A DNA stretch of 47,275 nt, taken from Marinifilaceae bacterium. Lineage in GTDB: Bacteria; Bacteroidota; Bacteroidia; Bacteroidales; Marinifilaceae. Positions 15,799 through 24,888 of this stretch are shown piece after piece. Position numbers and translations under genes: made by a program. Numbering within the stretch: the first letter of the stretch is position 1; each line of letters begins with the position of its first letter. Location of the stretch: assembly GCA_017936285.1 (NCBI GenBank), contig JAGBFU010000032.1, positions 1-47,275 of the forward strand. The letters run 5' to 3'. The notes beneath the pieces were generated by a model. It searched no databases and was not told where the DNA came from. It was given only the letters and a program-made list of their open reading frames with translations.

Positions 15799-16416
15799 AT
15801 GAAGAGATCAGTAGTTATTTTATGTGGTATAGCATTAATAGGAGGTATGGCAACATCTTGTGTATCAAAAAAGAAGTTTGATGCATTGACCTATGAAAAA
15901 TGGAATGCCGATAACAAAATTGCAGAGTTGAATGCTCAGATTGAGCAGAATGCCGAGGAGTTTAATGCTATCAGATATGAGCTGGCACAGAACAATGCCG
16001 AAAAAGAGAAGAGTATTCAGGAGTTAAATAATCGTCTTAAAGATGCTTTACAGATTGCCGAGGAGTTAAAGCAGAATCTTGAAAATACTACAGACAAGAT
16101 GAATCTCTCATCAATGTCAAGTGATGAGCAGATTAAAGAGCTCTCTGCCAAACTGACCTTAGCCAATGCCGAGAGAAAGGAGTTACAACAGATGGTTAAT
16201 AATCTTGAGTTCACAAATCGTGAATTGAAAGGAAGTATAGAGAGAGTTGAGCGTGAAGTTGCAGAGCGCGACAATCAAATTAAGATCAAGGAGAATGAGA
16301 AGAGTGCCCTCGCCAAAAAAGTATCTCAATTACAACAAGAGATAAAGAGAATTGATGAGGAGCGTGAAAAGCTACAAAATCAGGTTAATTTGTTGAGAAA
16401 AGAGTTGGGATTGTAG
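15799..16416 (+). CDS. Coiled-coil lipoprotein
   Basis: A 205-residue predicted lipoprotein; the signal ends at GGMATSC with the lipidated Cys near residue 21. The mature N-terminus CVSKKKFDAL resembles the start of Bacteroidales OmpA-family lipoproteins. Residues about 30-205 are an almost continuous Glu/Lys/Asn-rich coiled coil that runs to the stop codon. The OmpA peptidoglycan-binding domain normally following such a stem is absent. Probably a periplasmic rod anchored in the outer membrane. First gene of a five-gene operon; function unknown. Confidence 0.75.
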   Translation: MKRSVVILCGIALIGGMATSCVSKKKFDALTYEKWNADNKIAELNAQIEQNAEEFNAIRYELAQNNAEKEKSIQELNNRLKDALQIAEELKQNLENTTDKMNLSSMSSDEQIKELSAKLTLANAERKELQQMVNNLEFTNRELKGSIERVEREVAERDNQIKIKENEKSALAKKVSQLQQEIKRIDEEREKLQNQVNLLRKELGL

Positions 16417-16428
16417 TTGATTGAAATT

Positions 16429-16806
16429 ATGTGGTATATAATCGGATCTCTCATTCTTTTAATTGTTGTAGTGGGTACCATTACCTACATCAAAAGACGA
16501 AGAAAACCGGAAGAGGAAGATGAGATTAATGCCCCTGATGCGGATTGTTGCGGAGCACACGCAGTTTGTGAAAAGGGGTTGAAGAAGGCGGAACCGGAGA
16601 TCGACTATTTCGATGACGAAGATCTGGACAGATTCAAATCAAGAGCTGCTGATGCCTATAATGACGACGAGATAGAGATATTCAGAGATGTTCTGTATAC
16701 CTTGAAGAGAGAGGAGATTGAGGAGTGGTTAATAAGCCTTGAAAAACGCGAGATTCAACTACCCCTCATCTTAAGACAAGAGGCAGTAGAGATGATATAC
16801 AATTAG
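16429..16806 (+). CDS. Small single-pass membrane protein with CCGAH motif
   Basis: A 125-residue protein with one N-terminal membrane helix (about 2-22) and a basic RRRK stop-transfer. A cytoplasmic acidic domain follows with DCCGAHAVCEKG (about 39-50), which could bind a metal. The C-terminal half (about 62-123) is a predicted helical domain (DLDRFKSRAADAYNDDEIE...). I remember similar Bacteroidales proteins labelled 'phospholipase', with no catalytic motif to support that. The ATG at 16429 is preferred to a TTG 12 nt upstream. It follows the coiled-coil lipoprotein by 12 nt. Confidence 0.7.
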   Translation: MWYIIGSLILLIVVVGTITYIKRRRKPEEEDEINAPDADCCGAHAVCEKGLKKAEPEIDYFDDEDLDRFKSRAADAYNDDEIEIFRDVLYTLKREEIEEWLISLEKREIQLPLILRQEAVEMIYN

Positions 16807-16837
16807 AAGCAGTTTTGAAAATTACTTAAACATTAAT

Positions 16838-17722
16838 ATGAACATGGAGACAAATAGCGGTGAGAAGAGAAATACCCTTTTGATACCAATTATCATTGTC
16901 GGAGCCATTGCTTTGATTCTGGCAATAGTGTTGTTAATTAAGATTCCTCAGCTACATGAAATACAGCAAGGATTGGAGCAGGAGAAGGAGGTTTTGGAGC
17001 AAGAGCTTACAGAACTGAGTGAGAGTTACAACAATCTTAAAACCGAGAATGATACCCTTAACGAGCAGATGTTGCGTGAACAGGAAAAGATTACTACCCT
17101 GCTTGAAAAGATGAAGGAGTTCCGTAACAACTCATATGCCGAGATTAATCGATATAAAAAGGAGATTGGAACATTGAAGGGTGTTTTGAGAAGCTATGTT
17201 GTTCAGGTAGATTCACTAAACAGAATTAATTCCGAGCTAAGAGCAGAGAACCGAGAAGTCAAACAACAGATGGATTGGGTTCGTGAAAGAAATACCAAAC
17301 TTGAAAAGGAGTCGGAGGAGTTGAAAGATGTAGTTGAAAAGGCATCTATTCTGCATGCTCAGGACTTTACTATCACTCCTATTAAATCCAACGGCAAGCG
17401 TGTAGATTGGAAGAAGTGCGTTCAACTTAGGGCAGACTTCCTGATAGAGAAGAATATCACTGCAAAACGTGGTAGCAGAACAATATATCTCAGAATTACA
17501 AAACCAGATGGAACTGTTCTATGCAGCGATGGCAAGAGTACATTTAAATATCAGAATGCCAAACTGCAATACTCAGCCAAACGTGATATTCAATATGAGG
17601 GCGAGGCTCTTGAGGCTGCCATATATTGTGCTAACGATGGTACTCTCCAAAAGGGAGATTACAAGGCAGAGATATTCAGTAATAATGAGCTAATGGCAAC
17701 ATGCGAATTTGCATTTAAATAG
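16838..17722 (+). CDS. Membrane-anchored coiled-coil protein with C-terminal beta domain
   Basis: A 294-residue protein with one membrane helix at about 14-34 and a long coiled coil (about 38-172, heptad-like Leu/Glu/Lys). The C-terminal domain (about 180-294) looks beta-rich (for example ITAKRGSRTIYLRITKPDG, then an alternating strand pattern). It likely projects into the periplasm. No enzymatic motif is seen, and the family is unknown to me apart from resemblance to conserved Bacteroidota hypothetical proteins. Its stop codon adjoins the possible GTG start of the next gene, so the two are probably coupled. Confidence 0.7.
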   Translation: MNMETNSGEKRNTLLIPIIIVGAIALILAIVLLIKIPQLHEIQQGLEQEKEVLEQELTELSESYNNLKTENDTLNEQMLREQEKITTLLEKMKEFRNNSYAEINRYKKEIGTLKGVLRSYVVQVDSLNRINSELRAENREVKQQMDWVRERNTKLEKESEELKDVVEKASILHAQDFTITPIKSNGKRVDWKKCVQLRADFLIEKNITAKRGSRTIYLRITKPDGTVLCSDGKSTFKYQNAKLQYSAKRDIQYEGEALEAAIYCANDGTLQKGDYKAEIFSNNELMATCEFAFK

Positions 17723-17727
17723 TGCTT

Positions 17728-18876
17728 ATGATACACGGAGGTAATATTCTCTTATATGGAATACTCTTTATTCTTATCATCGATGGAATTTGGTGGTTAT
17801 TTATAAAAGAGGATATTACCCGCACGTGGTTAAAAATAGTGTACTGGTTGGTCACCACCACATTTGTGTTGTCACTGATTGTTTACAATATACTGGCTTC
17901 ACAAATTGACCACTCCACCTTGTTTTACTCAATCTCTGGATATGCCGGTCTTGTTGTGATATGGTATCTGCCAAAACTACTCTATATTACAATAAGACTT
18001 ATAGCCCTGCCTATCTCACTTATTGGGGAGCGATGTGCCAAAGCCATAAAGAGCATATCACTTATTCTGGCTACAATTCTTTTTGCTGCCTGTATATATG
18101 GTTTTACAGCCGGACGCTATGCCTATAAGGTAAATGAGTTTGAGATTCCCATAAAAAATATAACCTCGGACCTGATAGGAGTTAAAATTGCCCATATATC
18201 AGATTTGCATTTAGGATCGTTTCCTACCGATTATAAAGGTATTGACATTATGGTCGAGGAGATCAACAAACATAATGTCGATTTGGTACTCATTACAGGA
18301 GATATGGTTAATGGCATTGCAGAAGAGATGGTTCCATACATTCCTGTACTGAAACAGATTAAGAGCCGATATGGAGTGTATAGCATTTTAGGTGACCACG
18401 ACAATGGTATATACATTTCCAAATTTACTGACACAGAACGTTTTGCCAATCGCAGAAGGTTGATAGAGTATCAAAAGGAGGCAGGCATAGAACTTTTAAG
18501 TAATGAATCCGTAAATATTCCTATAGGCAGAGATACTCTTTACCTTATTGGGGTTGATCTGGAATCTACGCCCGATTTTAATCCGGTAATGGGTAAACCT
18601 GTAATACTTATGGTATATGATCCCTCTTATTGGCGAGGTCAGGTACTTAACCAAAGTGCCGATTTAACCCTTTCAGGAAAGACACACGCTATGCAGATGG
18701 GATTCAAAATTGGCAACATTGAGTGGTCTCCGGCACAATATCTGTATAACGAGTATGATGGTCTTCACCAGATGAATGGCTACTATCTTAATGTCTCACG
18801 AGGCATTGGATATATTGGCATACCCGGAAGAGTTGGCTTAAGGCCTGTTATCGATATAATAACACTTAAAAAGTAA
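17728..18876 (+). CDS. Membrane metallophosphoesterase-like protein with degenerate second metal site
   Basis: A 382-residue protein (ATG at 17728; a GTG 6 nt earlier is possible). About four membrane helices (10-130) precede a calcineurin-like domain (about 153-380). Motif I is intact (SDLHLG, D159, H161) and motif II is GDM (D192). Motif III is GDHD instead of GNHD (D223), the single His of motif IV is Y297 (MVYDPSYW), and motif V is GKTH instead of GHTH (K318, with H320 kept). By Mre11/PP1-type metal geometry, one site (D, H, D, H) survives while Asn and two His ligands of the other are changed. A weak or altered phosphoesterase, or a binding protein, is possible. Confidence 0.8.
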   Translation: MIHGGNILLYGILFILIIDGIWWLFIKEDITRTWLKIVYWLVTTTFVLSLIVYNILASQIDHSTLFYSISGYAGLVVIWYLPKLLYITIRLIALPISLIGERCAKAIKSISLILATILFAACIYGFTAGRYAYKVNEFEIPIKNITSDLIGVKIAHISDLHLGSFPTDYKGIDIMVEEINKHNVDLVLITGDMVNGIAEEMVPYIPVLKQIKSRYGVYSILGDHDNGIYISKFTDTERFANRRRLIEYQKEAGIELLSNESVNIPIGRDTLYLIGVDLESTPDFNPVMGKPVILMVYDPSYWRGQVLNQSADLTLSGKTHAMQMGFKIGNIEWSPAQYLYNEYDGLHQMNGYYLNVSRGIGYIGIPGRVGLRPVIDIITLKK

Positions 18877-18882
18877 TTACTT

Positions 18883-19776
18883 ATGTTTGGTCCTCTCCCC
18901 TACATCTTATTAGGTAAAAGACGTCGAGAGATTAAGCGACGTTTTCGCAATATGCAAGCCGATTTGGCCAAGGCTCGAAAGATGCAGCTGGCACTACTTA
19001 GACATAACGATATCAAACTTCCCGACTCGCTCGATGCGGGAGTAATATTAAAGCAGTCCAGGAGTGTTGGAGGAGACCTCTATATGTTCTCAATACAGGA
19101 TAACATTTTCCGTTTCCTGATTGCGGATGTATGTGGAAAAGGTATGACTGCCGCTCTCTATATGTCATCAATTCAGCATATACTGATTAAAATTGATGAG
19201 AAGGAGTCGCCTGCGGAGTTTTGTAATATTCTCAATAAGGAGTTATGTAAAATGAATATAGATGGTATGTTTATGACCATGATATTCGGCAACGCTGATT
19301 TACAGACAGGTGAGGTTACATATGTCAATGCCGGCCATATGTCCCCCATCTACTGGTCTGCAGACGGTAGCGCAAGATATTTCAGAGGTAAGGTTGATAT
19401 TCCTATAGGAGTGATTGAGGATTATGAGTATGAGCACAACGTTCATACTCTAAAAGCTCACGACACAGTTATATTATATACAGATGGTGTTGTAGATAGT
19501 ATAAATGAGAGCGATGAAATGTTTGGAAAAGAGCGACTCATAAAATCGCTTATGCAATGCAAGAGCCGTAAACCTGCTGATATTCTCAGCAAAATATCAA
19601 ATGATATACGAATCTTCAATAACCATGTTCCACAGGCCGATGATATGATTATCATGGCACTGTGTTATAATGGTAATGAGTTGTTTCATCAGGCTACGGT
19701 TACTCCTCACGAGACAATCAATGAGATTCCGATTAACTCAAACGAGAGTATCAACGAAATCCAGTTGACTATCTGA
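18883..19776 (+). CDS. PP2C/SpoIIE-family serine phosphatase
   Basis: A 297-residue RsbU/SpoIIE-type phosphatase expected to dephosphorylate Ser/Thr on an anti-sigma antagonist or similar partner. The metal-binding motifs are intact: GGD (63-65), DVCGKG (82-87), TDG (200-202) and ADD (252-254). The domain begins almost at once, after a short basic stretch (12-24), so it has no sensor or membrane segment of its own. The last about 30 residues are Asn/Glu-rich and apparently unstructured. No STAS or anti-sigma gene lies next to it. It closes the five-gene operon and overlaps the convergent sulfatase gene by 8 nt. Confidence 0.9.
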   Translation: MFGPLPYILLGKRRREIKRRFRNMQADLAKARKMQLALLRHNDIKLPDSLDAGVILKQSRSVGGDLYMFSIQDNIFRFLIADVCGKGMTAALYMSSIQHILIKIDEKESPAEFCNILNKELCKMNIDGMFMTMIFGNADLQTGEVTYVNAGHMSPIYWSADGSARYFRGKVDIPIGVIEDYEYEHNVHTLKAHDTVILYTDGVVDSINESDEMFGKERLIKSLMQCKSRKPADILSKISNDIRIFNNHVPQADDMIIMALCYNGNELFHQATVTPHETINEIPINSNESINEIQLTI

Positions 19777-21586
19777 TATCGTCATCAACTACCTGCAACC
19801 ACGCTTTTAACTCCTCGGTTCCTCTGTTTAGTGAATCCTGACGCTGGAACTCTTTACCCTTTATGTCGTAAAGTGTGGTTCCGACACTATTGGCAACCTG
19901 GGCTGCTACTCCATGTGAGAAGTAAGCAAATTGCGCCACAGAGTCGGCAAGCAGGTTCTTGCTGAATTTAAAATCATCGGTAGGTATATTCAATTGTGCC
20001 AATACAGTTTCGGCAACATCTACCTGAGAACCGATGTTGTATAGAACACTATCCTTTACACTTACCGCCCCACCAAACATCATAAATGGTATTTTAAATG
20101 TATTCGGGTCATTTGCATCGTGCGAGCCACCCACAGTTCTGGTACTGTGATCTGCCACAAGAACAAATAGTGTATTTTCCCACAAACCACACTCCTTGTA
20201 ACCCTTTATAAACTCGCCTAAACAGCTATCAGTGTAATATATTGCACTTTTAAACATCTCTTCGCGGCTATCTCCTGGGAATCGAGGTTCTGATGGAATG
20301 ATAAATGGTTCATGACTTGTCAGATTGTAAATCATATAACAGAATGGCTGACTCTCTGCCTTCATATCCTCGAGCGCCTTTGCATAGGTATACTCGTCAT
20401 GTACCCCCCATTTGAATCTGTTCTTTATAGCCTCGCCCGAAAACTCATTCTCATCAACAAGACGCGAGAATGACATTGTTACATATGATTTGAAGTTTCC
20501 AAAATTCATATCTCCGGCATAATAGAAGCTTGTTTTATAACCACTCTCTCCCAATTTTTTTATTAATGAAGGCTTTTTCATACTCTTGTCGGGAAACTTG
20601 ACAATTGCTTTGGAGTAGTGAGAGGGCTGACCACTAATAACTCCTGCCAAGCCACGATCAGAACGCATAGCTGTTCCGTATATGTTGTAAAACAATACTC
20701 CCTCCTTAGCTAACTTGTTCAGATTAGGAGTTACAAGAGAATCTCCGCCAAGTGGACCTATTGCATTCGATGTAAAACTCTCCATCAATAATAGAACTAC
20801 ATTCGGACGTTCACAATTCAATATTTTTGTAAAACTCTCCGATGAGTAGCATGTACTATCGACAATTGCCAGTGCCCTATTGTGATCCATAAACGTTATC
20901 GGCTTATCCTCGTTCATATGGGCAACCTCGTATATAAAATTCCATACACCATTGACAGCCGCCTGATTCGCAAAATTGCTTGTAGGGTGAAAGTAGCAAA
21001 AGCCACTATTCATTGGAGCAACATTGAATCCTCCTCGAATGGGAATAAATATTATACCTGCACAGACTATCGCAGATACCAGGTAGCGTAATGGTTTACC
21101 CTCTTCGCTTGGGTATTTTACAAACTTTTTATATCCAAACCAACAAACTATCCACGTAACAATCATGATTGCTATCAATGCAATTGCAGTTCCTGCGGTA
21201 GTCGATGCAACAGCAGCTCCCGGAGTTTTAAGATACCCTATGGGCGAGGCATCAGAATGTACTCCCCAATTGGCAAATATCTCCATATCCACAACTGCTA
21301 CAATTATGACTACAGAGAGGAGTATTGCAGTAACTATGTTATATAGTTTCCGGGCATACTTTGCTCGAAGCACAGACGAAAAGATTGCCAATAAAACTCC
21401 GACACCCCCCATATAGCCGGCAAATGAGAGATCCATTCTAAATCCATGGCGATATATTCCCCAAATGTCTGCTGCACTCAGTGAGGCACACTCTGTTTGA
21501 TTCCACAATAAAAACAGACTCTTGATCAATAGGGCAACAAAAACCCAAAATATATAGTACTTAAGAAGAAAAGTTGTTCTTTTCAT
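19769..21586 (-). CDS. LTA-synthase-like membrane sulfatase/phosphoglycerol transferase
   Basis: A 605-residue inner-membrane protein: five hydrophobic segments in residues 1-185 and a periplasmic alkaline-phosphatase-superfamily domain (about 258-590). PNVVLLLMESFTS (about 261-273) carries the metal-binding Glu. The nucleophile position in MRSDRG (S309) is Ser rather than the more usual Thr. VADHSTRT near residues 480-490 is the C-terminal metal motif. In Gram-negatives such proteins transfer phosphoethanolamine, phosphoglycerol or sulfate groups to envelope lipids or glycans. The ATG at 21586 fits better than an upstream TTG. Last gene of a recN-dnaB-sulfatase run. Confidence 0.85.
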   Translation of the reverse strand: MKRTTFLLKYYIFWVFVALLIKSLFLLWNQTECASLSAADIWGIYRHGFRMDLSFAGYMGGVGVLLAIFSSVLRAKYARKLYNIVTAILLSVVIIVAVVDMEIFANWGVHSDASPIGYLKTPGAAVASTTAGTAIALIAIMIVTWIVCWFGYKKFVKYPSEEGKPLRYLVSAIVCAGIIFIPIRGGFNVAPMNSGFCYFHPTSNFANQAAVNGVWNFIYEVAHMNEDKPITFMDHNRALAIVDSTCYSSESFTKILNCERPNVVLLLMESFTSNAIGPLGGDSLVTPNLNKLAKEGVLFYNIYGTAMRSDRGLAGVISGQPSHYSKAIVKFPDKSMKKPSLIKKLGESGYKTSFYYAGDMNFGNFKSYVTMSFSRLVDENEFSGEAIKNRFKWGVHDEYTYAKALEDMKAESQPFCYMIYNLTSHEPFIIPSEPRFPGDSREEMFKSAIYYTDSCLGEFIKGYKECGLWENTLFVLVADHSTRTVGGSHDANDPNTFKIPFMMFGGAVSVKDSVLYNIGSQVDVAETVLAQLNIPTDDFKFSKNLLADSVAQFAYFSHGVAAQVANSVGTTLYDIKGKEFQRQDSLNRGTEELKAWLQVVDDDIR

Positions 21587-21603
21587 AATCAATTATCTTT
21601 ACT

Positions 21604-23166
21604 CTAAAATGGAGGTTCATCATCCTCTCTGTTTACACTATTCTTAATCGCCCCAAACATCTCTTCATCAGCAACGATTGCCTCATTGGATGAGATGATT
21701 GAGTCCTCCAAAGGTCTATTGGTAGGCTCTATTCCTCTTGTTGTTGCATCAGCTTCAGTTATCTTGGATTTACGGCGTACCGATACAGTATCCCAATCGA
21801 CAAATTGTGTAAATTGTCCTCGGAAACGCAATTTGATTTCACCTATACTTCCACTACGGTGCTTGGCAATAATAATCTCGGCCAACCCCTTTTGCGACAC
21901 ACCTCCACTATCGACACCTGAACGGTTATATACCTCCGGACGGTGAATAAAGAGTACCATATCGGCATCCTGCTCAATAGATCCGGACTCACGCAAATCA
22001 GACAAAATGGGTTTCTTATCCTGACGGCTCTCCAATCCACGATTCAACTGTGACAGGGCAATCATAGTTATATTCAACTCCTTGGCAATAATCTTTAACT
22101 GTCTGGAAATCATACTCACCTCCTGTTCACGATTACCGCGCATATCAGCTCCTGCAGTCATAAGTTGAAGATAATCGACAATAACCATCTCAATATTGTA
22201 CTTATTCTTCAACATTCTGCACTTTGAACGCAGTTCAAGGACTGATAGTCCTGCTGTATCGTCAATATAGACAGGTGCAGATGATAGCTCTTTTGCTGCA
22301 TTGCGAAGGTGATCCCACTCAACTTTATTCAGATTACCGGTTTTAAGCTTTTCTGACTCCAACTCTGCATAACACGAAATCAAACGATAGATAAGCTGAA
22401 CTCCCGACATCTCTAGCGAGAAGATAGCAATAGGCTTTTTATTATCTACAGCGATATTCTTTGCCATAGAGAGAACAAAGGCCGTTTTACCCATAGCAGG
22501 ACGCGCAGCAATAATAACCAGGTCTGATGGTTGCCAGCCATGAGTAATCTTATCCAACTCCGTATATCCTGAAGCCAGACCATTGATACCTGTTACATTC
22601 TTCGAAGCCTTCTCAATATTTTGCAGAGCCTCGGTAAGCAATGGAGCAGCAGTTTGAGTATCTTTACGTACATTGCTGTCCGCAATATCATAAACTCTCT
22701 TCTGCGCTCTGTCAATCAAATCCTGCACATCAACTCCATCATCGTATGCCATATTCTGGAGTTCAGTACACGATGTAATCATCTGTCGTTTAATATATTG
22801 CTGCACCAGAATCTTTACATGGAACTCCACATTGGCTGCCGATGCCACCTTGGTAGAGAGCGATGACAGATAAGCTACGCCTCCAACCTCCTCCAACTCT
22901 CCGGTTGAGGTAAGATACTGCGTAACTGTCAGCAAATCCACCGGCTGATCCTCGATTGTAAGTTGTCTGATAGCGTTAAAGATGCGCTGGTGGCTCTTCT
23001 TGTAGAAGGTTTCAGGCTCCAACATATCTCCAACCACAGAATACGCCTCCGACTCCAATAACAACGCACTCAACACAGCCTCCTCCAGATCCACTGCTTG
23101 TGGGGGAAGCTTTCCATAATCTGCAGAATAGTCCTTCTGTTTATAATCTCGTTTTCTGTCTGCCAT
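21604..23166 (-). CDS. dnaB: Replicative DNA helicase
   Basis: A 520-residue hexameric 5'-to-3' helicase for fork progression. The N-terminal domain (about 20-120, PPQAVDLEEAVLSALL) is followed by a linker and a RecA-fold core. Walker A is ARPAMGKTAF near residue 223 and VIVDYLQLM near 330 is the Walker B region. ALSQLNRGLESR and DLRESGSIEQDADMV are the usual C-terminal motifs. No intein is present. The C-terminus is acidic. It starts 1 nt from the recN stop codon, so the two genes are in one transcription unit. Confidence 0.97.
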   Translation of the reverse strand: MADRKRDYKQKDYSADYGKLPPQAVDLEEAVLSALLLESEAYSVVGDMLEPETFYKKSHQRIFNAIRQLTIEDQPVDLLTVTQYLTSTGELEEVGGVAYLSSLSTKVASAANVEFHVKILVQQYIKRQMITSCTELQNMAYDDGVDVQDLIDRAQKRVYDIADSNVRKDTQTAAPLLTEALQNIEKASKNVTGINGLASGYTELDKITHGWQPSDLVIIAARPAMGKTAFVLSMAKNIAVDNKKPIAIFSLEMSGVQLIYRLISCYAELESEKLKTGNLNKVEWDHLRNAAKELSSAPVYIDDTAGLSVLELRSKCRMLKNKYNIEMVIVDYLQLMTAGADMRGNREQEVSMISRQLKIIAKELNITMIALSQLNRGLESRQDKKPILSDLRESGSIEQDADMVLFIHRPEVYNRSGVDSGGVSQKGLAEIIIAKHRSGSIGEIKLRFRGQFTQFVDWDTVSVRRKSKITEADATTRGIEPTNRPLEDSIISSNEAIVADEEMFGAIKNSVNREDDEPPF

Positions 23167-23167
23167 A

Positions 23168-24829
23168 CTACTTACCTCTGTTCAATAATCGTTCTGCCGC
23201 AAGTTTAGCCTCACTACTAATCTCACTGCCACTCATCATTATAGCAAGTTCATTAACTCTCTCTTCACTATTCAAAAGACGAATCTTTGACAATGTTTCA
23301 CTATCTGAATCCTCCTTATAGACCTTAAAGTGCCAATCACCCACACTTGCAATCTGTGGCAGATGCGATATTGCTATCACCTGCATCGATCTACTCATCT
23401 CATGCATCAACTCAGCCATTTTATGGGCGATATTTCCCGACACACCTGTATCAATCTCGTCAAAAATCACAACAGGTAACTTTTTACAGCCTGCAAGAAT
23501 TGATTTAAAGGCCAACATTACTCGTGATATCTCTCCACCACTCGCAACATCGGATATATCGTGTAGCTCCTGATTCTTATTGGCAGCAAAAAGGATTCTT
23601 ACTATATCGCAACCATTATGCATAAAGTGATCATTATCCTCTACCTCAATCTCTATAGAGGGATGTTTTATTCCTAACCCCTGAAGCAACTCTACAACCT
23701 TTTCTGCCAACAGCTTACGCCCCTTGACTCTGCTGTCATGCAGTTTTATGGCAATTGCAAGCAGACGCTCGCCACACTCTGCCACTCTGCTCTCCAAAGC
23801 CTCAAGCTCCTCACTATTTACGTTTAGCGATGCAATCTTCCTATTTATCTCATCGCGTTCAGTAATAAGATCATCCACACTGCCACATCGGAACTTCATC
23901 TGTAAATCATAAAGTTGATTCAAGCGCTCCTCTACAGCCTCGAGCCTTCTTGGGTTACACTCAATCGATTCAGCACGATGTTCCGCTTCATCCGCTATAT
24001 CCGATAGTTCAATAGCGACACTCTTCAGCCGCTCATCAAACTCAGAAGCTTCTGAAAGATAATCACGCACACGCTCCACTGTTCCTCTCAAACCCTTCAG
24101 TCGGGAACATATATTATCATCACCATCACGCAACTCATATACCAAAGAGCCTAACGCTCCCTGAACCTGCTCACTATTCTGCAAAAGTGCCAGCTCCTGC
24201 TCAAGCTCTGCAGCCTCGCCCATACGAAGTTTAGCTCCATCAAGCATATTAAAACGGTAGCTCAGGAAATCTCGCTCCTCCTCACCCTTTTTACACTCCT
24301 CTGCAAGAGTCTCATATTGCTGCATAAGGGATTTACGAGTAGCATAGAGCGAGGAGTATTGACTCAACAACTCGCCATTACCGCAAAAGGAATCAAGCAG
24401 ATCTGCCTGAAAATCCCTGTTACCCAGTAAAAGAGATTGATGTTGTGAATGAATATCAATAATATAGGAGCCAAACTCCTTCAACTGCTTTACGGTTACC
24501 GGGGTATCATTGATAAAGGAGCGCGATTTACCTTCGGACGACACCTGTCGTCTTACAACTGTATGGATATCAAAGTCAAGATCGTTACTCTTAAACCAAT
24601 CCTCCAAACCATAACCGGTCAGATTATACTCAACCTCCACCACACACTTAGAAGCAGAGTCGCGCACCACAGAACTATCTGCACGCATACCCAAAGATAG
24701 TCCCAAAGCTCCCAAAAGAATCGATTTTCCTGCTCCTGTCTCACCCGTAATCACTGAAAAACCGGGCTTCAACTGCAGTTCGCTTCTCTCAATTAACGCA
24801 TAATCAGATATATTGACTCTCTCTATCAT
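23168..24829 (-). CDS. recN: DNA repair protein RecN
   Basis: A 553-residue SMC-like ATPase for double-strand break repair. Walker A GETGAGKSILLGAL is at about residues 29-42, and coiled coils fill about 150-360. The C-terminal signature VASGGEISRVMLA and VIFDEIDTGVSG form the ABC-ATPase active site. Start at the ATG at 24829 (MIERVNISDYA); an in-frame TTG 30 nt upstream would add an unlikely extension. First gene of the recN-dnaB-sulfatase unit, divergent from nusB. Confidence 0.96.
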   Translation of the reverse strand: MIERVNISDYALIERSELQLKPGFSVITGETGAGKSILLGALGLSLGMRADSSVVRDSASKCVVEVEYNLTGYGLEDWFKSNDLDFDIHTVVRRQVSSEGKSRSFINDTPVTVKQLKEFGSYIIDIHSQHQSLLLGNRDFQADLLDSFCGNGELLSQYSSLYATRKSLMQQYETLAEECKKGEEERDFLSYRFNMLDGAKLRMGEAAELEQELALLQNSEQVQGALGSLVYELRDGDDNICSRLKGLRGTVERVRDYLSEASEFDERLKSVAIELSDIADEAEHRAESIECNPRRLEAVEERLNQLYDLQMKFRCGSVDDLITERDEINRKIASLNVNSEELEALESRVAECGERLLAIAIKLHDSRVKGRKLLAEKVVELLQGLGIKHPSIEIEVEDNDHFMHNGCDIVRILFAANKNQELHDISDVASGGEISRVMLAFKSILAGCKKLPVVIFDEIDTGVSGNIAHKMAELMHEMSRSMQVIAISHLPQIASVGDWHFKVYKEDSDSETLSKIRLLNSEERVNELAIMMSGSEISSEAKLAAERLLNRGK

Positions 24830-24847
24830 AGTTTCAAAATTGAACCT

Positions 24848-24855
24848 CAAAAGTA
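24848..24855 (-). promoter_or_regulatory. Bacteroidota -7 element (TACTTTTG) for recN-dnaB
   Basis: TACTTTTG on the minus strand lies 18 nt before the recN ATG, giving a leader of only about 12 nt. Confidence 0.5.
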
Positions 24856-24888
24856 ACAAATATTATTGGTAATTTTAATTACAAACGT

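Noticed and set aside
17722..17727. GTG start for the metallophosphoesterase-like gene
   Set aside because: Possible because it overlaps the previous stop codon, but the ATG two codons later is the simpler choice; the protein differs by two residues only.
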